Source: Methylopila jiangsuensis
Lineage (GTDB): Bacteria > Pseudomonadota > Alphaproteobacteria > Rhizobiales > Methylopilaceae
Length of the DNA stretch: 64,000 bases
Assembly (NCBI RefSeq): GCF_027922305.1
Contig: NZ_BSFK01000005.1
Span: 930,001 to 994,000, forward strand
Direction of reading: 5' to 3'
The notes below the pieces were generated by a model. It had not been told where the DNA came from. It searched no databases and saw only the letters and a program-made list of their open reading frames with translations. Below are positions 28,716 to 36,964 of this stretch, one piece after another (position 1 is the stretch's first letter; every line of letters begins with the position of its first letter). Both the position numbers and the translations under genes were made by a program.

Positions 28716-29420
28716 TCAGCGCAGCAGCATCACCACCAGCGGCGCGGCCAGCACGTTGAGCAGGCCGACCAGCACCATCACCAGACCGGCGATGGAGCCC
28801 TCCTCCCGGCCGAGTTCGTGGGCTTTGGCGGCGCCCGCGCCGTGGGCCGCCATGCCGAACAGCGCGCCGCGGGCGAGCGTGGAGCGGATCGGCAGCCGCG
28901 CCAGCATCAGGTCGCCCAGCGCCGCGCCCAGCACGCCGGTCATCACCACGAACAGCGCCGTCAGCTCCGGCGCGCCGCCGATGTCGCCGGACACCGTCAT
29001 GGCGAAGGGCGTGCTCATGGAGCGCGGCAGCAGGCTGAGCCGCAGCTCGCCGTCGAGCCCGAGCACGGTGGCGAGCGCCCAGCCGGTGAGCACGGCGGTG
29101 GCGCTGCCCGCCGCCATGCCGGCGATCAGCACCGGCCAGTGCTTCCGGATCAGCGCGCGCTGCTCGTAGATCGGCGCGGCGAAGGCGACGGTCGCGGGCC
29201 CGAGCAGCATCACCAGCCAGCCCGCGCCGCCGATGTAGTCGCGGTAGCTCGCATGCAGCGCGAGCACGGCGATGACGATCAGCGCGGGCGTGACCGCGAG
29301 CGGCGACAGCCACCACAGCCGGAAGCGGCGGTAGAGCGCTTTGGCGGCGAGATAGAATCCGATCGTCGCGGCCGACCACAGCAGCCCATGGCCGAGCGCG
29401 GCTTCAAGCGACCCGCTCAT
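28716..29420 (-). CDS. lrgB: LrgB/CidB-family membrane protein
   Basis: 234 residues with about six hydrophobic segments, an integral-membrane partner of LrgA. Recognisable segments are WLVMLLGPATVAFAAPIYEQ, MSTPFAMTVSGDIGG, and MLARLPIRSTLARGALFGMAAHGAG. The family is proposed to control murein hydrolase export, autolysis or organic-acid transport. Its start overlaps the lrgA 3' end by 17 bases. Confidence 0.9.
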   Translation of the reverse strand: MSGSLEAALGHGLLWSAATIGFYLAAKALYRRFRLWWLSPLAVTPALIVIAVLALHASYRDYIGGAGWLVMLLGPATVAFAAPIYEQRALIRKHWPVLIAGMAAGSATAVLTGWALATVLGLDGELRLSLLPRSMSTPFAMTVSGDIGGAPELTALFVVMTGVLGAALGDLMLARLPIRSTLARGALFGMAAHGAGAAKAHELGREEGSIAGLVMVLVGLLNVLAAPLVVMLLR

Positions 29421-29826
29421 GGCGCGACCTCAGCCGGAAGCACAGTTCGACGGTGAGCGCGGTGACGCCGATGACGGCCGCCGTGCCGGCGAGGATCACG
29501 ACCAGGATCTTGAGGCCGAGCAGACCCACCAGCTCCCGATGCTCCACCACCGCCACCACCAGCGGCACGAAGAACAGCAGCAGGTCCGCCAGCAGCAGGT
29601 CGGCGCCGCGCTTCAGGCTGAACAGGCTGAGCCGGCCGCTCATGAGCAGCGCGAGCGCCAGCGCCAGCCCCACGACGCCCCCGGGAACCGGCAGCCCCGC
29701 GAGCCGCGTCACGCCCTCGCCCGCGAGCCAGAGGCATGCGATCAGCGCGAGCTGCGCCACGCGGCTGCCGTGGACGCGGCGGCGGAACGGGACGGCGATG
29801 CGGGCGGCGGTCGAAACGGCGGTCAT
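29404..29826 (-). CDS. lrgA: LrgA/CidA-family membrane protein, holin-like
   Basis: 140 residues with four predicted membrane segments (ALIACLWLAGEGV, GVVGLALALALLMS, LLLADLLLFFVPLVVAVV, ILVVILAGTAAVIGVTALTV) and a basic tail. GRLSLFSLKRGADLLLADLL resembles the CidA/LrgA core. The ATG at 29826 is chosen because AGGAGA precedes it. It is divergent from the LysR regulator, which probably controls it. Confidence 0.88.
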   Translation of the reverse strand: MTAVSTAARIAVPFRRRVHGSRVAQLALIACLWLAGEGVTRLAGLPVPGGVVGLALALALLMSGRLSLFSLKRGADLLLADLLLFFVPLVVAVVEHRELVGLLGLKILVVILAGTAAVIGVTALTVELCFRLRSRHERVA

Positions 29827-29853
29827 GGCGAAATCTCCTGACCGGCACTTTAC

Positions 29854-29912
29854 GACCAAGGTCCATATGCGCAAAATGACTTGTTTTCGTAAATCCTATT
29901 CCAATCAGGAAT
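29854..29912. promoter_or_regulatory. Divergent lrgAB/LysR control region with two palindromes
   Basis: The 90-base gap holds GACCAAGGTC (29854-29863) and the inverted repeat ATTCC-AATCA-GGAAT (29898-29912). The second overlaps the region just before the LysR start and could be an autoregulatory operator. No experimental basis. Confidence 0.4.
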
Positions 29913-29916
29913 TTCG

Positions 29917-30801
29917 ATGGATTTCCGCGTCCTTCGCGCTTTTGTGGAAGTGGTCCGCCAGGGCGGGTTCTCCAGCGCCGGCAAGGCCCTGTTCACCACC
30001 CAGTCGGCGGTGAGCAAGGCGGTGCGCCAGCTTGAGGACGAGGCGGGCGTGGCGCTGCTGGACCGGATCGGCCATCGGGTGGCGCTGACGGCGGCGGGCG
30101 AGATCGTCTATCGCCGGGCGCTCAAGCTGCTTGCGGACCGGGACGACCTGATCGCGGAGCTCGGCGAGGTGCGCGGGCTGAAGCGGGGCGAACTCAGGCT
30201 CGGCCTGCCGCCCATCGGCAGCAGCACGCTCTATGCGCCGCTGTTCGCCATCTATCGCCAGCGCTTCCCGGGCGTGGACGTGCGGCTGGTGGAGTATGGC
30301 AGCGACCGGCTGGAGGAGCTGTTGCGCGCGGGCGAGATCGAACTCGCCGGCTCGCTGCTGCCGGTGGCGGAGGATTTCGAGTGGCGGGCGGTGCGCCGGG
30401 AGCCGCTGTCGGCGCTGCTGCCCGCCGCGCATCCGCTGGCGGGCCGGCCATCGCTGCATCTCCTCGACCTGAAGGACACGCCCTTCGTGCTGTTCGAGCG
30501 CGGCTTCGCGCTGAACCGCATCCTGCTGGACGCCTGCCGGGCCAGCGGCTTCGAGCCGCAGGTCGCGGCCCGCAGCAGCCAGATCGACTTCATCGTGGAG
30601 CTGGCGGCTCTCGGACTGGGCGCCGCCTTCCTGCCGGAGTTCATGTTCGCCCAGCGCCCCCATCCGGGCGTGGCGCCGGTGCGGCTCGACGAGCCACGCG
30701 CCCGCTGGGACATGGCCATGGTGTGGCGGCGCGGGGCCTATCTGTCCCACGCCGCCCGCGCCTGGCTCGCCATCGTCGACGAGGCCCACGCGCAGGCGTG
30801 A
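29917..30801 (+). CDS. LysR-family transcriptional regulator
   Basis: 294 residues. The N-terminal winged helix is clear (DFRVLRAFVEVVRQGGFSSA, STQSAVSKAVRQLEDEAG is close to the family pattern), followed by an effector-binding domain. AGGA lies just before the ATG. It is divergent from lrgAB, so it most likely regulates that pair, as in other CidR/LrgAB systems. It is convergent with fhcC, whose stop lies 19 bases away. Effector unknown. Confidence 0.9.
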   Translation: MDFRVLRAFVEVVRQGGFSSAGKALFTTQSAVSKAVRQLEDEAGVALLDRIGHRVALTAAGEIVYRRALKLLADRDDLIAELGEVRGLKRGELRLGLPPIGSSTLYAPLFAIYRQRFPGVDVRLVEYGSDRLEELLRAGEIELAGSLLPVAEDFEWRAVRREPLSALLPAAHPLAGRPSLHLLDLKDTPFVLFERGFALNRILLDACRASGFEPQVAARSSQIDFIVELAALGLGAAFLPEFMFAQRPHPGVAPVRLDEPRARWDMAMVWRRGAYLSHAARAWLAIVDEAHAQA

Positions 30802-30819
30802 GCCCCGGAGAACGGCCGC

Positions 30820-31605
30820 TCAGGCCGCCGGGACGACCAGCGCCTCGCCCTTGCCGCCGGCGTTGAGATCGCCCGCGAAGCGACGCACCTTGAACGCGCC
30901 GCCGAGGAAGGCGGCGAGGTCGGGCGAGCGGCGGGCCAGCACCCGCAGCATCACCAGATCATGCTCCAGCGCGTCGCCGAAGCCGGGCGCGAGCCCATCC
31001 GCGGAGCGCAGCAGCAGCGTGCCGCGCTTCATGCCGCGGCCGGCCTTGCCCTTGAGCGCGCCGCCCACGGCGAGCGTGCCCGCGATCAGGTCGGTGGCGG
31101 CGCCTTCCGCGGCGTCGCCCTTCACCACGATGACGCCGCCGCGCAGCCGCTCGGCCGCGCGCGGGCCGGCGGAGCCGCCGACCACCACCACGCCGCCGCT
31201 CATGCCACGGCGGGAGCCGTCGCGGGCTGCGCCGAGGCGCTCGCCCACGTCGCCTGCGATCTCGATGCGGCCGCCGGACAGCTCCGCCGCCGCATAGGCG
31301 CCGGCCGAGCCGGACACGGTGATGGAGCCGCCCGCAGCGGACTGGCCGAGGTGGTCGCCCACGTCGCCCTCGACCACGAGCTCGCCGGAGGACAGCCCGG
31401 CGCCCACGCGGTCAAGCAGGGCGGAGCCGCTCTTGAGGGTCAGCCGGTCGCCGACGGAGCCGCCGATCTCGAACAGTTCGGCCAGCGCCACGCCGCGGTC
31501 GCCATAGCCCACGGTCAGACCGGAGAGATCGACGCCCGGCAGCACGCCGGCCAGATCGACGCGCGTCTCGAACGCGCGGCGCGGGGTGAGAACGAAGCCG
31601 CTCAC
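30820..31605 (-). CDS. fhcC: Formyltransferase/hydrolase complex subunit C
   Basis: 261-residue subunit related to archaeal FwdC/FmdC. It consists of Gly-rich repeats that form a beta-helix, for example GDVGDHLGQSAAGGSITVSG, GGRIEIAGDVGERLGAARDG, and GVVVVGGSAGPRAAERLRGG. Fhc hydrolyses formyl-H4MPT to formate via methylofuran. It overlaps fhcD by four bases and ends the pcd-fhcB-fhcA-fhcD-fhcC transcript. Confidence 0.93.
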   Translation of the reverse strand: MSGFVLTPRRAFETRVDLAGVLPGVDLSGLTVGYGDRGVALAELFEIGGSVGDRLTLKSGSALLDRVGAGLSSGELVVEGDVGDHLGQSAAGGSITVSGSAGAYAAAELSGGRIEIAGDVGERLGAARDGSRRGMSGGVVVVGGSAGPRAAERLRGGVIVVKGDAAEGAATDLIAGTLAVGGALKGKAGRGMKRGTLLLRSADGLAPGFGDALEHDLVMLRVLARRSPDLAAFLGGAFKVRRFAGDLNAGGKGEALVVPAA

Positions 31606-32498
31606 GCCATGATCTCCCGCAGCTTGAAGTGGAAGGGTCCGAGGTTGCCGCCGTAGTTGCCGGCGTCGATCGCCACCACGCCCTTGTCGCGGCCGAGCGC
31701 CACCAGCGCCTCGATGCCGGCGCGGGTGCAGGCGGAGACCGCCTCGAAGCTGACGCCGTCGATCACGATCTCCTGCACCGAGGCGACCTCCGGCGTCAGC
31801 TTGGTTTCCGTCTGGGCGCGCAGCGTCGGGCAGTAGGCGTTGTTCGACGAGGCGAACATGCCCTTGTACCTGGAGCCGACCTTGGAGCCCGAGCGGACGA
31901 TGCCGCCGGGGAACGGCAGGATGCAGCCTTCGACCTTCTGCATCGCCTCGACGGCGACCTCGGCCGCGGCCAGCGTCTCGGCCCGCGAGGCGCCGAGGAT
32001 CAGGATGTTGCCGCCGCCGACGCCGGAGACCGAGCCGGTGTCATGGTCGCAGACGAACTCGCCCTCCATCACCGGCACGCGCCAGATGCGGCGGCCGTCG
32101 ACGTTCTTGGCGATCTGCCAGCCGTCGCCGAAGTAGCGCAGCGCCTTGCCGATGGAGACCTTGGCGCCGCCCTCCATGCCCGCGTAGCAGGCGGAGGTGG
32201 GCGAGGTCAGCACGCACTGGCCGATGCGGTTCGGCACCACGGTCTGCAGACCCTTGAGGTCCATGGTGAAGAACAGCACGGAAACGCCCGGACGCCCGTC
32301 GGGCGTCTCGCTCTCGGGGATCTCCCGCTCGACGCCGCCCTCGCAGCCGCAGCCGATGACGGAGGTGGCGAAGCCGGTCACGGTCTTCGCCGCGATCATG
32401 GCCCATTTGGCCGTGTCCGCCGTGATGATCAGCCGCGTGCCGACCATGGGAAAGGCTTCCGCGAACGAGTCGCGGATCTCGACTCCGTTGAGGATCAT
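31602..32498 (-). CDS. fhcD: Formylmethanofuran--H4MPT formyltransferase subunit
   Basis: 298 residues, the bacterial Ftr homologue in the Fhc complex. It has the start MILNGVEIRDSFAEAFPMVG and the segments IGCGCEGGVE, LTSPTSACYAGMEGGAKV, and GGIVRSGSKVGSRYKGMF. It transfers the formyl group from H4MPT to methylofuran. Four-base overlaps with fhcA upstream and fhcC downstream imply coupled translation. Confidence 0.95.
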   Translation of the reverse strand: MILNGVEIRDSFAEAFPMVGTRLIITADTAKWAMIAAKTVTGFATSVIGCGCEGGVEREIPESETPDGRPGVSVLFFTMDLKGLQTVVPNRIGQCVLTSPTSACYAGMEGGAKVSIGKALRYFGDGWQIAKNVDGRRIWRVPVMEGEFVCDHDTGSVSGVGGGNILILGASRAETLAAAEVAVEAMQKVEGCILPFPGGIVRSGSKVGSRYKGMFASSNNAYCPTLRAQTETKLTPEVASVQEIVIDGVSFEAVSACTRAGIEALVALGRDKGVVAIDAGNYGGNLGPFHFKLREIMA

Positions 32499-34153
32499 GC
32501 CGAGCGCTCCGTGGCGTGGATGACCGCGCCCTGTCCGTCGCGGATCTCGTCGTCCGCGATCTTGTAGGTTTTCGCCTTGAAGCCGAGGGTCTCGTCGAAC
32601 CAGCGGTCGAGCCTGGCCTCGATGCCCTTGTCGTAGTCCGGCGCCACCTGGTGGGTGCGGCCGTAGGCGAGGCTGACGACCTCGCCGTCCTTCACGATCA
32701 CCTGGCCGTTCTTGAGCACGTAGTCCGCGCGGGAGAACATCTCCTCGCGGTTGGCCTCGTCGCGATAGACCACCACGTCGCCGACCGCGCCGGCGCCGAG
32801 ATGGCCGCGGTCCGTCAGGCCGAGGATCTTGGCCGGGGCGGCGCGGGTGACGATGGCGATCTCCTCAAGCGTGTATTCGCGCTTCAGCTCGCCGACCATG
32901 GAGTGCTTGCGCACCGCCTTCGGCAGCTTGGCGAACTGCTCGTCGCGGAAGTCCTTGTCCATCAGCAGCCGGATGAGGTGCGGATAGGTGGTGAAGGGCG
33001 CGCCGTTGGGATGGTCGGTGGTGAGGAAGATCCGCCAGGGGTCCTCCACCAGCAGGAACAGCTCCAGCCCGATCGCCCACTGCAGGGCGTTCACGAAGGA
33101 CTTGTCCTTGTAGACGAACGGCACGATGCCGCAGGCGGCGTCCAGCTCCATGTCCATGCCGATCCAGCGCTTCGGCGAGGCGATGCCCCGGTTGCGGTGC
33201 TGGGACATGAAGTCGGCGGAGGCGGTGACGGTCTGCCCGAACATCACCTGCCCGACGTCGATCGAGATGTTCGGGTTCGTGTTGATCGCCTCGGCGATCT
33301 TGGCCGCGCCGGAGGAGAACTTCCGGTCGCCTTCCGTGCCGTAGGAATGGAACTGCACATGGGTCATGTGCAGCGGCAGCCCCTCGGTCGCCGCGATGGT
33401 GGCGAGCGTGGTGTCCTCGTTGCCGGGAACGCCGAGGTTGCAGCCGTGCAGGTGGATCGGATGGGCGAGGCCCAGCTCCTTCACCGCGCGCATCAGCGTG
33501 GTGAGAATGGCGCGCGGCGTGATCTCGTAATGCGGGTTGGCCTCGTCGAGGTCCATCTTCCGCTGGTTGAACTTGAAGGCGTTGATGCCGCCCGGATTGA
33601 CGATCTTCACCGCCATGGCCTTGGTGGCCGCGAGCTGCCAGGCGACGTAGTCGTTCACCGCCTGCTGCCCGGCGCCGCTCGAGATCAGGTCGAGCAGGAA
33701 GTCGTCGTTGCCGAGCACCACGTAGCCGCCGGTGTCGAGGAAGGGGATGTCCTTCATCTCGGCGTGCATGTGGCGGGCGTTGGCGGCCACCATCGCCGGC
33801 TCGAACACCGCCGTGTAGCCCATCTCGGCGTAGCGGCAGCCGGTGGCGTGGGCCGTCATGGTGGAGACGCCGCCGCCGCAGCCGCAGAAGTCGCCCGCGG
33901 GCTCGCGGTTGGCGCGCTGCTCCTCGATCATCAGCAGGCGCGTGATGTTCGACTTGCCGCCGGCGATGTGGCTGTGGATGTCGATGGCGCCGGCCATCAC
34001 GACGCCGCCCCTGGCGTCGATGGTCTCGGCCGCGCCCTGGAAGGCGCTCGCGGCGACCACGCGGCCGTCGTCGATCACGACGTCGCGGACCACGCCGGCC
34101 TCCCCGTTCGCGGGGTCCAGAACCTTGCCGTTGGTGATGCGTACGGCGCTCAT
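32495..34153 (-). CDS. fhcA: Formyltransferase/hydrolase complex subunit A
   Basis: 552-residue amidohydrolase-superfamily subunit homologous to archaeal FwdA, which hydrolyses the formyl-methylofuran bond. GAIDIHSHIAGGKSN carries the first HxH metal motif. Later features are IHLHGCNLGVPGNEDTT, LHMTHVQFHSYGTEGD, and FLTTDHPNGAPFTTYPHLI with the Asp. The start MSAVRITNGKVLDPANG overlaps the fhcB stop by four bases. Confidence 0.95.
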   Translation of the reverse strand: MSAVRITNGKVLDPANGEAGVVRDVVIDDGRVVAASAFQGAAETIDARGGVVMAGAIDIHSHIAGGKSNITRLLMIEEQRANREPAGDFCGCGGGVSTMTAHATGCRYAEMGYTAVFEPAMVAANARHMHAEMKDIPFLDTGGYVVLGNDDFLLDLISSGAGQQAVNDYVAWQLAATKAMAVKIVNPGGINAFKFNQRKMDLDEANPHYEITPRAILTTLMRAVKELGLAHPIHLHGCNLGVPGNEDTTLATIAATEGLPLHMTHVQFHSYGTEGDRKFSSGAAKIAEAINTNPNISIDVGQVMFGQTVTASADFMSQHRNRGIASPKRWIGMDMELDAACGIVPFVYKDKSFVNALQWAIGLELFLLVEDPWRIFLTTDHPNGAPFTTYPHLIRLLMDKDFRDEQFAKLPKAVRKHSMVGELKREYTLEEIAIVTRAAPAKILGLTDRGHLGAGAVGDVVVYRDEANREEMFSRADYVLKNGQVIVKDGEVVSLAYGRTHQVAPDYDKGIEARLDRWFDETLGFKAKTYKIADDEIRDGQGAVIHATERSA

Positions 34154-35379
34154 GCGCGCGCCTCCGAAATCAGCGTCACGATCTCCGCCACGCTTTTCAG
34201 GCCGGCGTCGCGGTGGCGGCGCAGCGGCAGGCCGACCACCGAGTCCGCGCGGAACGCGAGACCCTGATGGTCGAGGCCAGGCTGGCCGACGGGGATGAAC
34301 ACGTCGGGCTCGCGCTCGAACGTGGTGTCGGGATGGGCGATGGCGATCACCGCGGCCCCGGAGGCCGGCGGACGCTCCGGCCGGAAGGCCGAGGTCCACA
34401 CCACCAGATCGGCGGTCTTGACCGCGTTCTCGGTGGCGTAGGCCTTCTGGTCATGGTCCGAGACGCCGTCGCGGAAGCCGAGACGCAGCGGGAAGCCGTG
34501 GTTCCAGAGCGAGGCGTGGTAGGCGCCGGTCAGGTTGTCCTTGCCGGACAGCGGCAGGCCCGCGGCGCGGGTGGTGACGTTGAGCGTGTCGATCACCGAC
34601 ACGGCCCGTTCGATCACCAGATCGCCCTCGTCGTCCAGCGAGGCGGCGCTCCAGGCCAGCACGCCGTAGGACGCGGCCTTCAGCGCTGCGGCGAGCTCAA
34701 CCAGCTCCGGCGCGGCCTTGGGAGGCGTCCCGTCGGCGACCAGCGTGGCGAGTTGCGACAGCGCGTCCACCAGCCCGCCCTCGGCCACCTTGATCACGTC
34801 CACGATCGAGCCTTCGAGCTGCGACAGCGACTCCTTGGTGGGCTCGCCGCCCAGGAACACCACCCGGCGCGGACCTTTGAGGAACCGGCCTTTGGCGGGC
34901 GTCACCCGGTCGTAGAGGCGGTGATAGGATTTGAGCGGATCGGGACCGACCACCACGAACAGGTCGGCGCGGTTGCGGACCTCGGCGAAGGTGGTGGCGA
35001 CCCAGCCCTTGCGCTGGGAGCTGGCGAGGTTCCGGAACATGCCTTCGGAGGCGTAGTGGTCGACGCTGCCGCCGGTCTTGCCCGCGAGCTTCAGCACGGC
35101 GCGCACGCCGTCCACGTCGGTGGCGAGGCCCGCGTAGGCGATGGAGCGCGCGCCGGAGAGGCGCTTCGCGGCTTCGGCCACCGCCTCATCGAAGGACACG
35201 TCCCTGCCGCCGACGCGCGGCGAAGGGGCGGGCGCGCCGGAGCGCCGGAACAGCGCCGCGGCCCGGCCGCAGACGCCCTCGGCGGCGGTGACCTTGGTCC
35301 CGTCGACCTTCAGCGTGATGTCGTCGCAGCCCAGTCCGCAGAACGGGCATACGACGTCGGTGTGAACGGTTTCGCCCAT
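34150..35379 (-). CDS. fhcB: Formyltransferase/hydrolase complex subunit B
   Basis: 409 residues when started at 35379 (GAGG five bases upstream). A longer ATG at 35394 overlaps the PCD gene. It is homologous to the archaeal molybdenum/tungsten subunit FwdB. The N-terminus keeps VVCPFCGLGCDD and EGVCGRA, four cysteines with the spacing of an iron-sulfur site, although bacterial Fhc complexes are described as lacking redox activity. GDPLKSYHRLYDR and LGGEPTKESLSQLEG are family-like. It probably serves a structural role. Confidence 0.88.
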   Translation of the reverse strand: MGETVHTDVVCPFCGLGCDDITLKVDGTKVTAAEGVCGRAAALFRRSGAPAPSPRVGGRDVSFDEAVAEAAKRLSGARSIAYAGLATDVDGVRAVLKLAGKTGGSVDHYASEGMFRNLASSQRKGWVATTFAEVRNRADLFVVVGPDPLKSYHRLYDRVTPAKGRFLKGPRRVVFLGGEPTKESLSQLEGSIVDVIKVAEGGLVDALSQLATLVADGTPPKAAPELVELAAALKAASYGVLAWSAASLDDEGDLVIERAVSVIDTLNVTTRAAGLPLSGKDNLTGAYHASLWNHGFPLRLGFRDGVSDHDQKAYATENAVKTADLVVWTSAFRPERPPASGAAVIAIAHPDTTFEREPDVFIPVGQPGLDHQGLAFRADSVVGLPLRRHRDAGLKSVAEIVTLISEARA

Positions 35380-35386
35380 GTCGGCC

Positions 35387-35758
35387 TCAGTCATATTTCA
35401 CATAGGCGAAGCGCTGGTCGCCCTGGGGCGTGCCTTCCAGCGCGTCGTCCTCGGACGGTTTCCACTGCACGACGCTCTCGATCTTCTTGGCGAGCTCGAA
35501 GTCCCGCTCGGTGATTCCCTTCGCGTCGTGCGACATGAGCCGGACCTCGACCCAGGCGTAGGACGCCGTGATGTCGGGGTGGTGCCAGGCCGCTTCCGCA
35601 AGATGGCCGATGGTGTTGATCACCATCAGCGTGCTCTTCCAGCTCTGGGTCTTGTAGGTGCGCCGGATCCAGCCTTCTTCGATCCGCCATTTCGGAAGTT
35701 CGGCGGCGAGGCGGCGCTTCACCTCGTCTTCCGGGATGGTCGCTTTCGAACCGGCCAC
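35387..35758 (-). CDS. pcd: Pterin-4a-carbinolamine dehydratase
   Basis: A 123-residue enzyme that dehydrates 4a-hydroxy-tetrahydropterins. The signature WHHPDITASYAWVEVRL and the GITERDFELAKKIE helix are clear. The start is a GTG at 35758 preceded by GAGGAG at six bases. It is the first gene of the fhc operon, and fhcB starts inside or just after its 3' end. A pterin enzyme in front of Fhc suggests repair or recycling of the pterin cofactor. Divergent from the RFAP synthase gene. Confidence 0.88.
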   Translation of the reverse strand: MAGSKATIPEDEVKRRLAAELPKWRIEEGWIRRTYKTQSWKSTLMVINTIGHLAEAAWHHPDITASYAWVEVRLMSHDAKGITERDFELAKKIESVVQWKPSEDDALEGTPQGDQRFAYVKYD

Positions 35759-35911
35759 GGCGCGCTCCTCGGTTTTTGATTTGTCGGGACCGTTACATGC
35801 GCGGTCGGGCCGGCGCAACGCGGCGCGACGTTTCGTCCGGCTAGGCTTTTGGCGCAGCCGCGAAGGATGGCGTATGCCGTTGCGGCCTCTTAAGGTGCCG
35901 CCGGAAACGCC

Positions 35912-36964
35912 ATGACCCAAGATCATCGCCCCCTTTCCCCGCCGCGACGCGGAAAGCGGGCGCCCTGCGCCGTCACGGTGCGGGCGCCCGGGAGGCTGCA
36001 TGTGGGCTTTCTCGATCTCGGCGGCGGGCTCGGCCGGCGCTTCGGCGGGCTCGGGATCTCGCTGGAAAATCCCTTCACCGCCGTGACCTTGCGGTCCGCG
36101 CCGGCGGCCTCCGCGACCGGGCCGGACGCCCCCCGCGCCGAAGCCGCCATGGCCGCGATCGCGAACGCCTTCAGCCTCGGCGACCGCGCCGCGGTCACGG
36201 TGGAGACCGCGCTGCCCGCGCATTCCGGCCTCGGCTCCGGCACCCAGCTTGGACTCGCCGTGGGCGTCGGGCTGGCGCGCCTCAACGGGCGCGAGGACAT
36301 AACGCCGCGGCAGGTGGCGGCGGCGCTCGGCCGCGGCCAGCGCTCCAGCATCGGGCTCGGCGCCTTCGAGACCGGCGGCGTCATCCTGGACGGCGGCCGC
36401 GGGCCGCTGGACGCGCCGCCTCCGATCGTCTCGCGCATTCCCGTTCCGCCAGCGTGGCGCATCCTGCTGATCTACGACAACGGTCTCGTCGGCCTGTCCG
36501 GCTCGCGGGAAACCACCGCCATGGCGCATCTGCCGCCCTTCCCCGACGAACTGGCGGACCGGCTGTGCCGCCTCGCCGTGCTGGGCGCCCTGCCCGCCGC
36601 GGCCGAGGGCGACGCTCAGGCCTTCGGCGCCGCGGTGGGCGAGATGCAGCGCCGGCTCGGCGATCATTTCGCCCAGGCGCAGGGCGGCCGCTTCACCAGC
36701 GCCGACGTGGCCGAGGCCCTGGCCGCGATCGAGGCGCGGGGCGTTCCGGGCGTCGGCCAGAGCTCATGGGGCCCGACCGGCTTCGCCGTGCTCGGCTCCG
36801 CGGCCGAGGCCGAGACGCTGGCGCAGGAGATGCGCGCACGCTTCGCCGACCGCCCGAACCTTTCCTTCGACATCGTCCGCGGCGCGCGCCGCGGCGCCGA
36901 CATCTCCGTCCTTCATGACGAGGACGGCCTTGCGCTTACCGGAGACGCCCATGTCCGACGCTGA
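35912..36964 (+). CDS. Beta-ribofuranosylaminobenzene 5'-phosphate synthase
   Basis: Commits 4-hydroxy- or 4-aminobenzoate and PRPP to H4MPT biosynthesis. A 350-residue GHMP-kinase-fold protein: VRAPGRLHVGFLDLGGGLGR near the N-terminus, PAHSGLGSGTQLGLAVG as the nucleotide/phosphate loop, and SIGLGAFETGGVILDGG. These match the methylotroph beta-RFAP synthase family. It overlaps mtdB by 14 bases. It opens the plus-strand cofactor island. Confidence 0.9.
   Translation: MTQDHRPLSPPRRGKRAPCAVTVRAPGRLHVGFLDLGGGLGRRFGGLGISLENPFTAVTLRSAPAASATGPDAPRAEAAMAAIANAFSLGDRAAVTVETALPAHSGLGSGTQLGLAVGVGLARLNGREDITPRQVAAALGRGQRSSIGLGAFETGGVILDGGRGPLDAPPPIVSRIPVPPAWRILLIYDNGLVGLSGSRETTAMAHLPPFPDELADRLCRLAVLGALPAAAEGDAQAFGAAVGEMQRRLGDHFAQAQGGRFTSADVAEALAAIEARGVPGVGQSSWGPTGFAVLGSAAEAETLAQEMRARFADRPNLSFDIVRGARRGADISVLHDEDGLALTGDAHVRR

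Noticed and set aside
32495-34399. Extended reading of fhcA into fhcB
   Set aside because: The extra 82 codons lie inside fhcB. The ATG at 34153 with a four-base overlap and the family N-terminus is preferred.
35387-36667. 426-codon minus-strand reading that would extend the PCD gene across the RFAP synthase gene
   Set aside because: The upstream part is antisense to a confident GHMP-type gene. The GTG with GAGGAG at 35758 gives a normal-length PCD.
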